From: Nemophila menziesii
Lineage: Eukaryota; Streptophyta; Magnoliopsida; Boraginales; Hydrophyllaceae
Direction of reading: 5' to 3'
Assembly (NCBI GenBank): GCA_029959085.1
Contig: JARWIR010000022.1
Coordinates: forward strand, 62,001 to 126,000
DNA length: 64,000 bases
The notes under the pieces are model-generated. The model made no database searches. It was not told the DNA's origin and worked only from the letters and a program-made list of their open reading frames with translations. Shown here piece by piece: positions 49,236 to 62,358 of this stretch. The position numbers and the translations under genes were made by a program. Position 1 is the first letter of the stretch. Every line of letters starts with the position of its first letter.

Positions 49236-52200
49236 GAGGGAACAGTTCATAGAGTCTACAAGTCTTGTTCATTCAAACAATTTGTAAGAGTTCGAAAGTC
49301 TCTTGATTCTTTCCAAAGCCAGCGAAAGTAGTACAAACTTGACCCATTTCGCACCTTATATTGCAAAAACTTCCACCATCGCTACCTTGAGTGTTTCTAA
49401 GAGCCCCACCAAAACCAACATTGTTTTTTGGAAATGGAACCATATTGGTAGTCTCAAATTGACGAGAACTAAAATTATCAGAGATTGTGTACCTAAATTT
49501 CCAAAACCGTCTAAAGGGGTGTTAGAAATTTAGTTGAGCATCATGGGCATGGTTTTTTTGGTGGTAAAAAGAATTTTACCAAAGATGGGTCAAGATTATT
49601 AAATAGTGTAGCTGGTGATGGTGAAAAAGAAGCAGAAGAATAGACCTTGTTGAAACTGAGTAAAAATGTTATGCTTTGGTGCTCAAGCATGACGCTATTG
49701 TTAACAATAACATTGTTATTATTGTTGTTATTGTTCATGTACCAATCTTCATCATTTGTTGTACATACAAATTTGTTAATGGTGTTGAAAATTATTAGAT
49801 AAGAAAGAGTTTGAAAGATCTCAAAAGACGAGCATAATCTAGAAATTTTATAAATCACTCTCCATTATTGTCAATAACTATAATTGTAAACATAAATATA
49901 CCTATTATAAGTCGTCCTTATTAAGAATTTAAGTTAGCAATGAATGTCGTAATTGGCATTAGAATCACTGTATGCAAGTTTTTAATTTAAAATATAATTA
50001 GTATTATACAATTTATTCTAGTCAAATAAAAAAGAATGGTTAATTATCTAATAAGATAAATGTTGACAAAATAAATTATCAAAACAAGAAAATAGAATTG
50101 AAATCAAAATGTACTATTTAGGTTTTTCTAATTTCTAAATTAATTACATTTATGTACAACATAATCTTGGGGTTAGTCTTTCATCCAATATTGAATGGTC
50201 CAATATATAAATAGTTATAATTTGGCCATGCGTCATAATATAAATGGAATATTGGTCCATCCAATATTCGATTGAAGATTTTTCTCATTATCAGGACCAC
50301 ATTCATTAAATACCTCTAATCATGTTAGTTTCAAATAGAACTCTAACCTAGCCGTCTTCAAGTATACACATAACATACTAGCAACATCACCTATTATTTG
50401 TCTTTGTTCTCTTATCTCTCTCAATCTTCTTCTCTCTAATCTGGTTTTTCGTTTCAAATCATTTTTGTTCACTATCACTTCATTCATCTTTCATTCTTGT
50501 GTACTATTGTTGTTCTCCACTTCCCAAGATTACAGCCTATTTTTAAACTAAGTGTAACTTGTATTTCAAATAGTTGGACATTACATATCAAAAAATAAAA
50601 ACAAGGTACTTTTATGATATTTAAAAAATTAATAGATTCGGGAAATTTACAATATATTTTTTTATATTATTCATACTTGGTTGTAGAATAATATTTATAA
50701 ATTTAACTGTTTGATTAATTGAACAAAAAAAGAGTGCAAAAATTAGATTTGTTTAGAAAACATTACTTTTTGCATCTTTATATTTGTGAATATTAGTTGT
50801 ACCTTGTTAGCTTATATATATCTATGGTTTTTTATTCATAAAATTGCTAAATACTTATTCAAATTTTTAACTATAAATAAGTTAGATTTTATTTTTGTAA
50901 CAAATATTTTGGAAATCCTAATTTTGTACCTTTACAAGTTTATAGTGTTAAATAAATTTTTTCATTATTGTAGATAAACTCTTGGTGGAGCTTTGGAGAT
51001 TATATCTTTGGTATGTCCATAAACAATTGTTTATAGTAATCATGTCTAGTCAATTAAATATTTCTAAATCCATGATTTTTTTTCGAATTTACTGTATAGT
51101 TTAAAATGTCATGTTTGTCCACTTAACTTTAGTTTAGCTGGAATTTTGCATTCTAGCATTGAGATCAAAAAAACTTTAGTTTTATTATATCATAAATATT
51201 TTTATAAGTATCTTTATAAGTAAAGTCTAATTATATGGGATGGTGTTACCCAACTCTTGGATAAGGTAAATCAAGAATAGTATATATCGGTTCCAAAAAT
51301 TGCTGGAGTAACGCTAGATAGAGTAAAAAAATGTTTACCCTTGGATTAATTCGGGTTAACCGTTGGATACCTTAAATTGCATTCGATTTCCTTAGTTTTA
51401 CTTCGTATTATCCCGATTGATCAACATTGGCCAAATTTTTTTTACACAGAGTAAAAAAATGACTTAGAATCTAGAAAAGGAGAAGTCATCATTCTTCTAA
51501 TTCTTCAATATTATCTACTATAAACGAATAAGATGAAATTAACAATTTATAAACCAATACGAATGTTAAAATTCGATATTTCATGAAGCATATACTTCAA
51601 AAAAGTTACAATTCAAAGTATAAATATTTATACATTACATAACTTTCCCCAAAAACTATTAAAAAAATTTCATTTTACTTCATAACCCTTCAAAATCCTA
51701 GATTAATGAGGGTCTTGTTAGTCATCTCGGGTGCTTGGTCAACCTATTCAACCCTATATATTTCTTTTCACACAAAATATGTTAAGTACATAAGTTATTT
51801 AGAAGCTTTAGGATTTAGAAAACTAAGATTCATCATAGACCTTAAAGTTTTAATAATTTAGGGAGTGAACTGCAAACTTGTATGGACTAAAATGCAAAGT
51901 GTTGTAGTTTTAGAGACTGAAATATAAAGTTTAGTAGCTTTTGGAACTGAAATGCAAAATCTTAGTGGATTGAACCCCAAGAAGTGTTACTTATTTTTTA
52001 TATCATTACGGTTTAGATTATAAAATATCATTGATCTCCGATTAATTACATCCATTACCTCCTGAACTATGAGAAGATTGAGAACTTACCCCCCCACTGT
52101 TTAAAATGGTACTGGTTACCCCCATTATTAGTTTTCGTGACTCGTTACCCCTGTTAACAGAAACCGTAAAAAATCGCCGTTAGTTGGTCATGTGCCTGAT

Positions 52201-52498
52201 TTTTTTAAGTAAAAAACAAATTTTCTGATTTAATAAACATTACCTATTAATTAACAATAGTATATTTGGTAGTTCCTAATCACCTAAACTTTAAAAACAC
52301 AAATTTAAAACAAAAATAATAAAGCATCATACACAAAATCATTCATTGGGAAAACTAGAAGAACCCTAATTTCAAAAATTCATGTTGCCCATTTTAGTAA
52401 ACCCTTATGCCCATTAGAAAATCCAAGCTTGTGTAATTTGGACTTTGCCTCATTTAAACGAACCTTAAATTTTTATATAAGTCTTGTTTATTTTTCAA
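49236..52498 (+). repeat. Monomer M16, type B
   Basis: 3263 bp. Gene fragment 49273-49893, hairpin 50187-50268, mini-exon 50974-51010 with GTATGT, sub-repeats from 51861. It starts the second B-C-D trimer, 9.86 kb after M13. Confidence 0.95.
49273..49893 (-). pseudogene. Broken gene fragment, B-type copy (M16)
   Basis: Open stretch 49858-49541. It differs from M2 and M13 by VIVNNS instead of VIANNS after the Asn run. Confidence 0.45.
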
Positions 52499-52538
52499 GA
52501 GGGAACAGTTCGTTGAGTCTACAAGTCTTATTCATTTT

Positions 52539-53192
52539 TCAAACAATTTGTAAGCGTTCGAAAGACTCTTGATTCTTTTCAAAGCCAGCGAAATTATTAC
52601 AAACGTGACCTATTTCGCCACTTATATTGCAAAAAATTCCACCATCGCTAACTTGAGTGTTTCTAAGAGCGCCACCAAAACCAACATTGTTTTGTGGAAA
52701 TGGAACCATATTGGTAGTCGCGAATTGACGAGGACTAAAATTATCTAAGATTGTGTACCTAAATTTCCAAAACTGTCTAAGGGGTGTTTGAAATTTGGTT
52801 GAGCATCATGGCATGGTTTTTTTTGGTGGTAACAAGAATTGTACCAGAGATGGGTCAAGATTATTAAATAGTGTAGCTGGTGATGGTGAAAAAGAAGCAG
52901 AATAATCGAATGCTCCTTGTAAAAGCAAATTGTTCTGATCAACCTTGTTGAAACTGGGTGAAAAAGTTATGCTTTGGTGCTCAAGCATGTCGTTATTGTT
53001 AGCAATAACATTGTTATTATTGTTGTTATTTTTCATGTACCAATCTACATCATTTGTTGTACATACAAATTTTTTAATGCTGTTTAAAATTATTAGATAA
53101 GAAAAGAGTTTGAAAGATCTCAAAAGACGAACTTGATCTAGAAATTTTATAGATCGCTCTTCATTATTGACAATAACTATAATTGTAAACAT
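52539..53192 (-). pseudogene. Broken gene fragment, C-type with D-type 5' part (M17)
   Basis: Frame 53192-52806 starts at the upstream ATG as in D copies (NNEERS, NSIKK) but ends LPPKKTMP as in C copies. The sequence is a mosaic of the two types. Confidence 0.45.
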
Positions 53193-53416
53193 ACATATAC
53201 CTATTATAAGTCGTCCTTATTAAGAATTTAAGTTAGCAATGAATGTCGTAATTGGCAATAGAATCATTGTATGCAAGTTTTTAATTTAAAATATTGTTAA
53301 TATTATATAATTTATTCTAGTAAAATATAAAAGAATTGTTATAATTATCTAATAAGATAAATGTTGACAAAATACATTATCAAAACAAGAAAATAGAAAT
53401 GAAATCAAAATGTACT
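53080..53416. other. D-type conversion tract inside C-type monomer M17
   Basis: Minimal tract bounded by the first and last D-specific bases: AATGCTGTTT at the left (C copies AATGGTGTTT) and TGTACTATTT at the right (C copies TGTAACATTT). C-specific bases resume at CATTCCTC (53781 on) and are present up to about 52870 at the left. Confidence 0.85.
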
Positions 53417-55794
53417 ATTTAGGTTTTTCTAATTTCTAAATTAATTACATTTATGTACCGCATAATCTTGGGGTTAGTCTTTCATCCAATATTGGATGGT
53501 CCAATATATAAATACTGATAATTGGGCCATGCTTCATAATATAAATGGAATATTGGTCCATCCAATATTCTATTGAAGATTTTTCTCATTATTAGTACCA
53601 CATTCATTATTTACCTCTAATCATGTTAGTTTCAAATAGAACTCTAACCTAGCGGCCTTTAAGTATACACATAACATACTAGCACCATTACCTATTATTT
53701 GTCTTGTTCTCTTATCTCTCTCAATCTTCTTCTCTCTAGTCTGGTTCTTCGTATCAAATCTTTTTTGTTCACTATCACTTCATTCCTCTTTCATTCTTGT
53801 GTACTATTGTTATTCTCCACTTCCCAACATTACAACCTATTTTAAAGTAAGTGTAACTTGTATTTCAGATCGTTAGACTTTACATTTCAAAAAATAAAAA
53901 CAAGGTACTTTTATAATATTTAAAAAATTAATTGATTGGGTAATTTTACAATATATTTTTTAATATTATTCATACTTGGTTGTAGAGTAATATTAAAAAA
54001 TTTAACTGTTTGATCAATTGAACAAAAAAAGAGGGCAAACATTAGATTTGTTTAGGAAACATTACTTTTTGCATCTTTATATTTGTGAATATTAGTTGCA
54101 CATTGTTAGCTTATATATCTATGGATTTGTATTCATAAAATTGCTAAATACTTATTCAAATTTTTAACTGTAAATAAGTTAGATTTTATTTTTATAACAA
54201 TTATTTTGGAAATCCTAATTTTGTACCTTTACAAGTTTATAGTGTTAAATAAATTTTTTCATTATTGTAGATAAACTCTTGGTGGAGCTTTGGAGATTAT
54301 ATCTCTGGTAAGTCCATAAACAATTGATTAATAGTAATCATGTCTAGTGAATTAAATATTTCTAAATCCATGATTTTTTTTCGAATTTCCTGTATACTTT
54401 AAAATGTCATGTTTGTCCACTTATATTTAGTTTAGCTGGGATTTTGCATTCTAGCATTAAGATCAACAAAACTTCAGTTTTATTATACCATAAATATTTT
54501 TATAAGTATCTTTCTAAGTAAAGTCTAATTATATGGGCTGGTTTTACCCAACTCTTAGATAAGGTAAATCAAGAATAATATATATTGATTCCAGAAATTG
54601 ATGGGGTAACGCTAGATAGGGTAAAACAATATTTACTTAGGGATTAATTCGGGTTAACCGTTGGATACATTCAATTGCATTCTATTTCCTTAGTTTAATT
54701 TCAGAATATCCCTATTGATCAACATTGGCCAAATTTTTTTTTACACTTGATAGAGTAAAAAAATTACTTGGAATCTAGAAAAGATGAAGTCATCATTCTT
54801 CTAATTCATCAATATTATCTACTATAAACGAATAAGATGAAATTAAAAATTTATAAACCAATACGAATGTTAAAATTCGATACTTCATGATTCATATACT
54901 TCAAAAAAAGTTACAATTCAAAGTATAAAGATTTATACATTACTTAACTTTCCCCAAAAACTATTAAAAAATTTTTCCTTTTACTTCATAAACCATAAAA
55001 AGCCTAGATTAATTAAGGTCTTGTTAGTCATCTCGGGTGCTCGGTCAACCTATTCAAACCTATATATTTCTTTTCACACAAAATATGTTAAGTACATATG
55101 TTATTTAGAAGATTTAGGATTTAGAAAACTAAGATTCATCATAGACCTTAAAGTTTTACTAATTTAGGGAGTGAACTGCAAACATGTAGGGACTAAAATG
55201 CAAAGTGTTGTAGTTCTAGAGACTGAAATGTAAAGTTTAGTAGCTTCTGGAATTGAAATGCAAAATCTTAGTGGATTGAACCCCAAGAAGTGTTACTTAT
55301 TTTTTATATCATTACAGTTTAGATTATAAAATATCATTGATCTCTGATTAATTACATCCATTACCTCCTAAACTATGAGAAGATTGAGAACTTACCCCCC
55401 CTGTTTAAAATGGTACTGGTTCCCCCCATTATTAGTTTTCGTGACTCGTTACCCCTGTTAACAGAAACCGTAAAAAACCGTCGTTAGTTGGTCATGTGCC
55501 TGATTAAAAAAACAAATTTTCTGATTTAATAAACACTGCCTATTAATTAACAATAGTATATTTGGTAGTTCCTAATCACCTAAACTTTAAAAACACAGAT
55601 TTAAAACAAAAATAATAAAGCATCATACACAAAATCATTCATTGGGAATACTAGAAGAACCCTAATTTCAAAAATTCATGTTGCCCATTTTAGTAAACTC
55701 TTATGCCCATTAGAAAATCCAAGCTTGTGTAATTTGGACTTTGCCTCATTTAAACGAACCTTAAATTTTTATATAAGTCTTGTTTATTTTTCAA

Positions 55795-58700
55795 GAGGGA
55801 ACAGTTCGTTGAGTCTACAAGTCTTGTTCATTTTTCAAACAATTTGTAAGCGTTCGAAAGTCTCTTGATTCTTTTCAAAGCCAGCGAAATTATTACAAAC
55901 GTGACCTATTTCGCCACTTATATTGCAAAAAATTCCACCATCGCTAACTTGAGTGTTTCTAAGAGCGCTACCAAAACCAACATTGTTTTGTGGAAATGGA
56001 GCCATATTGGTAGTCTCGAATTGACGAGGACTAAAATTATCTAAGATTGTGTACCTAAATTTCCAAAACTGTCTAAGGGGTGTTTGAAATTTGGTTGAGC
56101 ATCATGGCATGGTTTTTTTGGTGGTAACAAGAATTGTACCAGAGATGAGTCAAGATTATTAAACAGTGTAGCTGGTGATGGTGAAAAAGAAGCAGAATAA
56201 TCGAATGCTCCTTGTAAAAGCAAATTGTTCTGATCAACCTTGTTGAAACTGGGTGAAAAAGTTATGCTTTGGTGCTCAAGCATGTCGTTATTGTTAGCAA
56301 TAACATTGTTATTATTGTTGTTATTTTTCATGTACCAATCTACATCATTTATTGTACATACAAATTTTTTAATGCTGTTTAAAATTATTAGATAAGAAAA
56401 GAGTTTGAAAGATCTCAAAAGACGAACTTGATCTAGAAATTTTATAGATCGCTCTTCATTATTGACAATAACTATAATTGTAAACATACATATACCTATT
56501 ATAAGTCGTCCTTATTAAGAATTTAAGTTAGCAATGAATGTCGTAATTGGCAATAGAATCATTGTATGCAAGTTTTTAATTTAAAATATTGTTAATATTA
56601 TATAATTTATTCTAGTAAAATATAAAAGAATTGTTATAATTATCTAATAAGATAAATGTTGACAAAATACATTATCAAAACAAGAAAATAGAAATGAAAT
56701 CAAAATGTACTATTTAGGTTTTTCTAATTTCTAAATTAATTACATTTATGTACCGCATAATCTTGGGGTTAGTCTTTCATCCAATATTGGATGGTCCAAT
56801 ATATAAATACTGATAATTGGGCCATGCTTCATAATATAAATGGAATATTGGTCCATCCAATATTCTATTGAAGATTTTTCTCATTATTAGTACCACATTC
56901 ATTATTTACCTCTAATCATGTTAGTTTCAAATAGAACTCTAACCTAGCGGCCTTTAAGTATACACATAACATACTAGCACCATTACCTATTATTTGTCTT
57001 GTTCTCTTATCTCTCTCAATCTTCTTCTCTCTAGTCTGGTTCTTCGTATCAAATCTTTTTTGTTCACTATCACTTCATTCATCTTTCATTCTTGTGTACT
57101 ATTGTTGTTCTCCACTTCCCAACATTACAACCTATTTTAAACTAAGTGTAACTTGTATTTCAGATCGTTAGACTTTACATTTTAAAAAATAAAAACAAGG
57201 TACTTTTATAATATTTAAAAAATTAATTGATTGGGTAATTTTACAATATATTTTTTAATATTATTCATACTTGGTTGTAGAGTAATATTAAAAAATTTAA
57301 CTGTTTGATCAATTGAACAAAAAAAGAGGGCAAACATTAGATTTGTTTAGGAAACATTACTTTTTGCATCTTTATATTTGTGAATATTAGTTGCACATTG
57401 TTAGCTTATATATCTATGGATTTGTATTCATAAAATTGCTAAATACTTATTCAAATTTTTAACTGTAAATAAGTTAGATTTTATTTTTATAACAATTATT
57501 TTGGAAATCCTAATTTTGTACCTTTACAAGTTTATAGTGTTAAATAAATTTTTTCATTATTGTAGATAAACTCTTGGTGGAGCTTTGGAGATTATATCTC
57601 TGGTAAGTCCATAAACAATTGATTAATAGTAATCATGTCTAGTGAATTAAATATTTCTAAATCCATGATTTTTTTTCGAATTTCCTGTATACTTTAAAAT
57701 GTCATGTTTGTCCACTTAACTTTAGTTTAGCTGGGATTTTGCATTCTAGCATTGAGATCAAAAAAACTTTAGTTTTATTATATCATAAATATTTTTATTA
57801 GTATCTTTATAAGTAAAGTCTAATTATATGGGCTGGTTTTACCCAACTCTTTGAGAAGGTAAATTAAGAATAATATATATTTGTTCCAGAAATTGTTGGG
57901 GTAACTCTAGATAAAGTAAAAATATGTTTCCCCTTAGATTAATTCTGGTTAACCATTGGATACCTTCAATTGCATTCGATTTCCTTAGATTAACTTCGGA
58001 TTATCCCTATTGATCAACATTGGCCAAATTTTTTTTACACATGATAGAGTAAAAAATTACGTAGAATCTAGAAAAGATGAAGTCATCATTCTTCTAATTC
58101 ATCAATATTATCTACTATAAACGAATAAGATGAAATTAACAATTTATAAACCAATATGAATGTTAAAATTCGATACTTCATGAATCATATACTTCAAAAA
58201 AACTTACAATTCAAAGTATAATGATTTATACATTACTTAACTTTCCCCAAAAAATATTAAAAAAAATTTCCTTTTACTTCATAAACCTTCAAAAGCCTAG
58301 ATTAATTTGGGTCTTGTTAATCATCTTGGGTGCTCGGTCAACCTATTCAACCCTATATATTTCTTTTCACACAAAATATGTTAAGTACATAAGTTATTTA
58401 GAAGCTTTAGGATTTAGAAAACTAAGATTCATCATAGACCTTAAAGTTTTACTAATTTAGGGAGTGAACTGCAAACTTGTTGGGACTAAAATGCAAAGTG
58501 TTGTAGTTTTAGAGATTGAAATGTAAAGTTTAGTAGCTTCTGGAACTAAAATGCAAAATCTTAGTGGATTGAACCCCAAGAAGTTTTACTTATTTTTTAT
58601 ATCATTACGGTTTAGATTATAAAATATCATTTATCTCCGATTAATTACATCCATTACCTCCTGAACTATGAAAAGATTGAGAACTTACCCCCCACTGTTT

Positions 58701-59097
58701 AAAATGGTATTGGTTAACCTCATTATTAGTTTTCGTGACTCGTTACCCCTGTTAACAGAAACCGTATAAAACCGCCGTTAGTTGGTCATGTGCCTGATTT
58801 TTTTAATAAAAAAATCAAATTTTTTGATTTAATAAACATTTCCTATTAATTAAAAATAGTATATTTGGTAGTTCCTAATCACCTAAACTTTAAAAACACA
58901 AATTTAAAACAAAAATAATAAAGCATCATACACAAAATCATTCATTGGGAAAACTAGAAGAACCCTAATTTCAAAAATTCATGTTGCCCATTCTAGTAAA
59001 CTCTTATGCCCATTAGAAAATCCAAGCTTGTGTAATTTGAACTTTGCCTCATTTAAACGAACCTTAAATTTTTATATAAGTCTTGTTTATTTTTCAA
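55795..59097 (+). repeat. Monomer M18, type D
   Basis: 3303 bp. Gene fragment 55835-56487, hairpin 56783-56864, mini-exon 57566-57602, sub-repeats from 58460. It ends the second B-C-D trimer and is followed by an E monomer instead of a B monomer. Confidence 0.95.
55835..56487 (-). pseudogene. Broken gene fragment, D-type copy, 148-codon frame (M18)
   Basis: Frame 56487-56041, as in M15 with two substitutions (CTIND for CTTND, NNLDSS for NNLDPS). The LDPS proline change at a position constant elsewhere argues against strong protein-level constraint. Confidence 0.42.
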
Positions 59098-59134
59098 GAG
59101 GGAACAGTTCATAGAGTCTACAAGTCTTGTTCAT

Positions 59135-59755
59135 TCAAACAATTTGTAAGAGTTCGAAAGTCTCTTGATTCTTTCCAAAGCCAGCGAAAGTAGTACAAAC
59201 TTGACCCATTTCGCACCTTATATTGCAAAAACTTCCACCATCGCTACCTTGAGTGTTTCTAAGAGCCCCACCAAAACCAACATTGTTTTTTGGAAATGGA
59301 ACCATATTGGTAGTCTCAAATTGACGAGAACTAAAATTATCAGAGATTGTGTACCTAAATTTCCAAAACCGTCTAAAGGGGTGTTAGAAATTTAGTTGAG
59401 CATCATGGGCATGGTTTTTTTGGTGGTAAAAGGAATTTTACCAAAGATGGGTCAAGATTATTAAATAGTGTAGCTGGTGATGGTGAAAAAGAAGCAGAAG
59501 AATAGACCTTGTTGAAACTGAGTAAAAAAGTTATGCTTTGGTGCTCAAGCATGACGTTATTGTTAGCAATAACATTGTTATTATTGTTGTTATTGTTCAT
59601 GTACCAATCTTCATCATTTGTTGTACATACAAATTTGTTAATGGTGTTGAAAATTATTAGATAAGAAAGAGTTTGAAAGATCTCAAAAGACGAGCATGAT
59701 CTAGAAATTTTATAGATCACTCTCCATTATTGTCAATAACTATAATTGTAAACAT
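59135..59755 (-). pseudogene. Broken gene fragment, E-type copy (M19)
   Basis: Open stretch 59720-59403, as in M8 except LVKFLLPPKK for LVKFFLPPKK. Confidence 0.45.
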
Positions 59756-61033
59756 AAATATACCTATTATAAGTCGTCCTTATTAAGAATTTAAGTTAGC
59801 AATGAATGTCGTAATTGGCATTAGAATCACTGTAAGCAAGTTTTTAATTTAAAATATAATTAGTATTATACAATTTATTCTAGTCAAATAAAAAAGAATT
59901 GTTAATTATCTAATAAGATAAATGTTGACAAAATAAATTATCAAAACAAGAAAATAGAATTGAAATCAAAATGTACTATTTAGGTTTTTCTAATTTCTAA
60001 ATTAATTACATTTATATACAACATAATCTTGGGGTTAGTCTTTCATCCAATATTGAATGGTCCAATATATAAATAGTTATAATTTGGCCATGCGTCATTA
60101 TATAAATGGAATATTGGTCCATCCAATATTCGATTGAAGATTTTTCTCATTATCAGGACCACATTCATTATTTACCTCTAATCATGTTAGTTTCAAATAG
60201 AACTCTAACCTAGCCGCCTTCCAGTATACACATAACATACTAGCAACATCACCTATTATTTGTCTTTGTTCTCTTATCTCTCTCAATCTACTTTTCTCTA
60301 ATCTGGTTTTTCGTATCAAATCATTTTTGTTCACTATCACTTCATTCATCTTTCATTCTTGTGTACTATTGTTGTTCTCCACTTCCCAAGATTACAGCCT
60401 ATTATTAAACTAAGTGTAACTTGTATTTCAAATAGTTGGACATTACATATCAAAAAATAAAAACAAGGTACTTTTATGATATTTAAAAAATTAATAGTTT
60501 GGGGAAATTTACAATATATTTTTTTATATTATTCATACTTGGTTGTAGAATAATATTAATAAATTTAACAGTTTGATTAATTGAACAAAAAAAGAGTGCA
60601 AAAATTAGATTTGTTTAGAAAACATTACTTTTTGCATCTTTATATTTGTGAATATTAGTTGTACCTTGTTAGCTTATATATATCTATGGATTTTTATTCA
60701 TAAAATTGCTAAATACTTATTCAAATTTTTAACTATAAATAAGTTAGATTTTATTTTTGTAACAAATATTTTGGAAATCCTAATTTTGTACCTTTACAAG
60801 TTTATAGTGTTAAATAAATTTTTTCATTATTGTAGATAAACTCTTGGTGGAGCTTTGGAGATTATATCTTTGGTATGTCCATAAACAATTGTTTATAGTA
60901 ATCATGTCTAGTCAATTAAATATTTCTAAATCCATGATTTTTTTTCGAATTTACTGTATAGTTTAAAATGTCATGTTTGTCCACTTAACTTTAGTTTAGC
61001 TGGGATTTTGCATTCTAGCATTGAGATCAAAAA

Positions 61034-61430
61034 AACTTTAGTTTTATTATATCATAAATATTTTTATTAGTATCTTTATAAGTAAAGTCTAATTATATGG
61101 GCTGGTTTTACCCAACTCTTTGAGAAGGTAAATTAAGAATAATATATATTTGTTCCAGAAATTGTTGGGGTAACTCTAGATAAAGTAAAAATATGTTTCC
61201 CCTTAGATTAATTCTGGTTAACCATTGGATACCTTCAATTGCATTCGATTTCCTTAGATTAACTTCGGAATATCCCTATTGATCAACATTGGCCAAATTT
61301 TTTTTACACATGATAGAGTAAAAAATTACGTAGAATCTAGAAAAGATGAAGTCATCATTCTTCTAATTCATCAATATTATCTACTATAAACGAATAAGAT
61401 GAAATTAACAATTTATAAACCAATATGAAT
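61034..61430. other. D-like tract inside E-type monomer M19
   Basis: Compared with M8, a run of D-specific variants begins at CTTTAG and ends after ATTACGTAG. E-specific GAATCTTAAAATTC resumes at about 61427. One internal E-type base (CGGAATATCC near 61267) makes the tract patchy. Confidence 0.8.
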
Positions 61431-62358
61431 CTTAAAATTCGATACTTCATGAATCATATAGTTCAAAAAAAGTTACAATTCAAAGTATAAAGATTTATAC
61501 ATTACTTAACTTTCCCCAAACTATTTAAAAAAAATCCTTTTACATCATAAACCTTCAAAAGCCTAGATTAATTAGGTTCTTGTTAGTCATCTCGGGTGCT
61601 CGGTCAACCTATTCAACCCTATATATTTCTTTTCACACAAAATATGTTAAGTACATAAGTTATTTAGAAGCTTTAGGATTTAGAAAACTAAGATTCATCA
61701 TAGACCTTAAAGTTTTACTAATTTAGGGAGTGAACAGCAAACTTGTAGATACTAAAATACAAAGTGTTGTAATTTTAGAGACTGAAATGTAAAGTTTAGT
61801 AGCTTCTGGAACTGAAATGCAAAATCTTAGTGGACTGAACCCCAAGAAGTGTTACTTATATTTTAAATCATTACGGTCTAGATTATAAAATATCATTGAT
61901 CTCCGATTAATTACATCCCTTATCTTTTGAACTATAAGAAGATTGAGAACTTACCCCCCCCCCCACTGTTTAAAATGGTACTGGTTACCCCATTATTAGT
62001 TTTCGTGACTCGTTACCCCTGTTAACGGAAACCGTAAAAAACCGTCCTTAGTTGGTCATGTGCCTGATTAAAAAAACAAATTTTCTGATTTAATAAACAC
62101 TACCTATTAATTAACAATAGTATATTTGGTAGTTCCTAATCACCTAAACTTTAAAAACACAAATTTAAAACAAAAATAATAAAGCATCATACACAAAATC
62201 ATTCATTGGGAAAACTAGAAGAACCCTAATTTAAAAAATTCATGTTGCCCATTTTAGTAAACTCTTATGCCCATTAGAAAATCCAAGCTTGTGTAATTTG
62301 GACTTTGCCTCATTTAAACGAACCTTAAATTTTTATATAAGTCTTGTTTATTTTTCAG

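Larger units (their letters stand above)
52499..55794 (+). repeat. Monomer M17, type C with an internal D-type tract
   Basis: 3296 bp. Gene fragment 52539-53192, hairpin 53488-53569, leader donor GTAAGT at 53847, mini-exon 54271-54307, sub-repeats from 55167. It is C-type except for D variants between about 53080 and 53416. Within that tract the minus-strand reading frame upstream of the poly-Asn run is open, as in D monomers. Confidence 0.95.
59098..62358 (+). repeat. Monomer M19, type E with an internal D-like tract
   Basis: 3261 bp. Gene fragment 59135-59755, hairpin 60049-60130, mini-exon 60836-60872 with GTATGT, sub-repeats from 61726, C run of 11 at 61944-61954. It matches M8 on both sides. 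Between about 61034 and about 61430 it has D variants instead (CTTTAG, TTTGAGAAGG, TTCCCCTTAGATT, ATTACGTAG). Confidence 0.94.
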
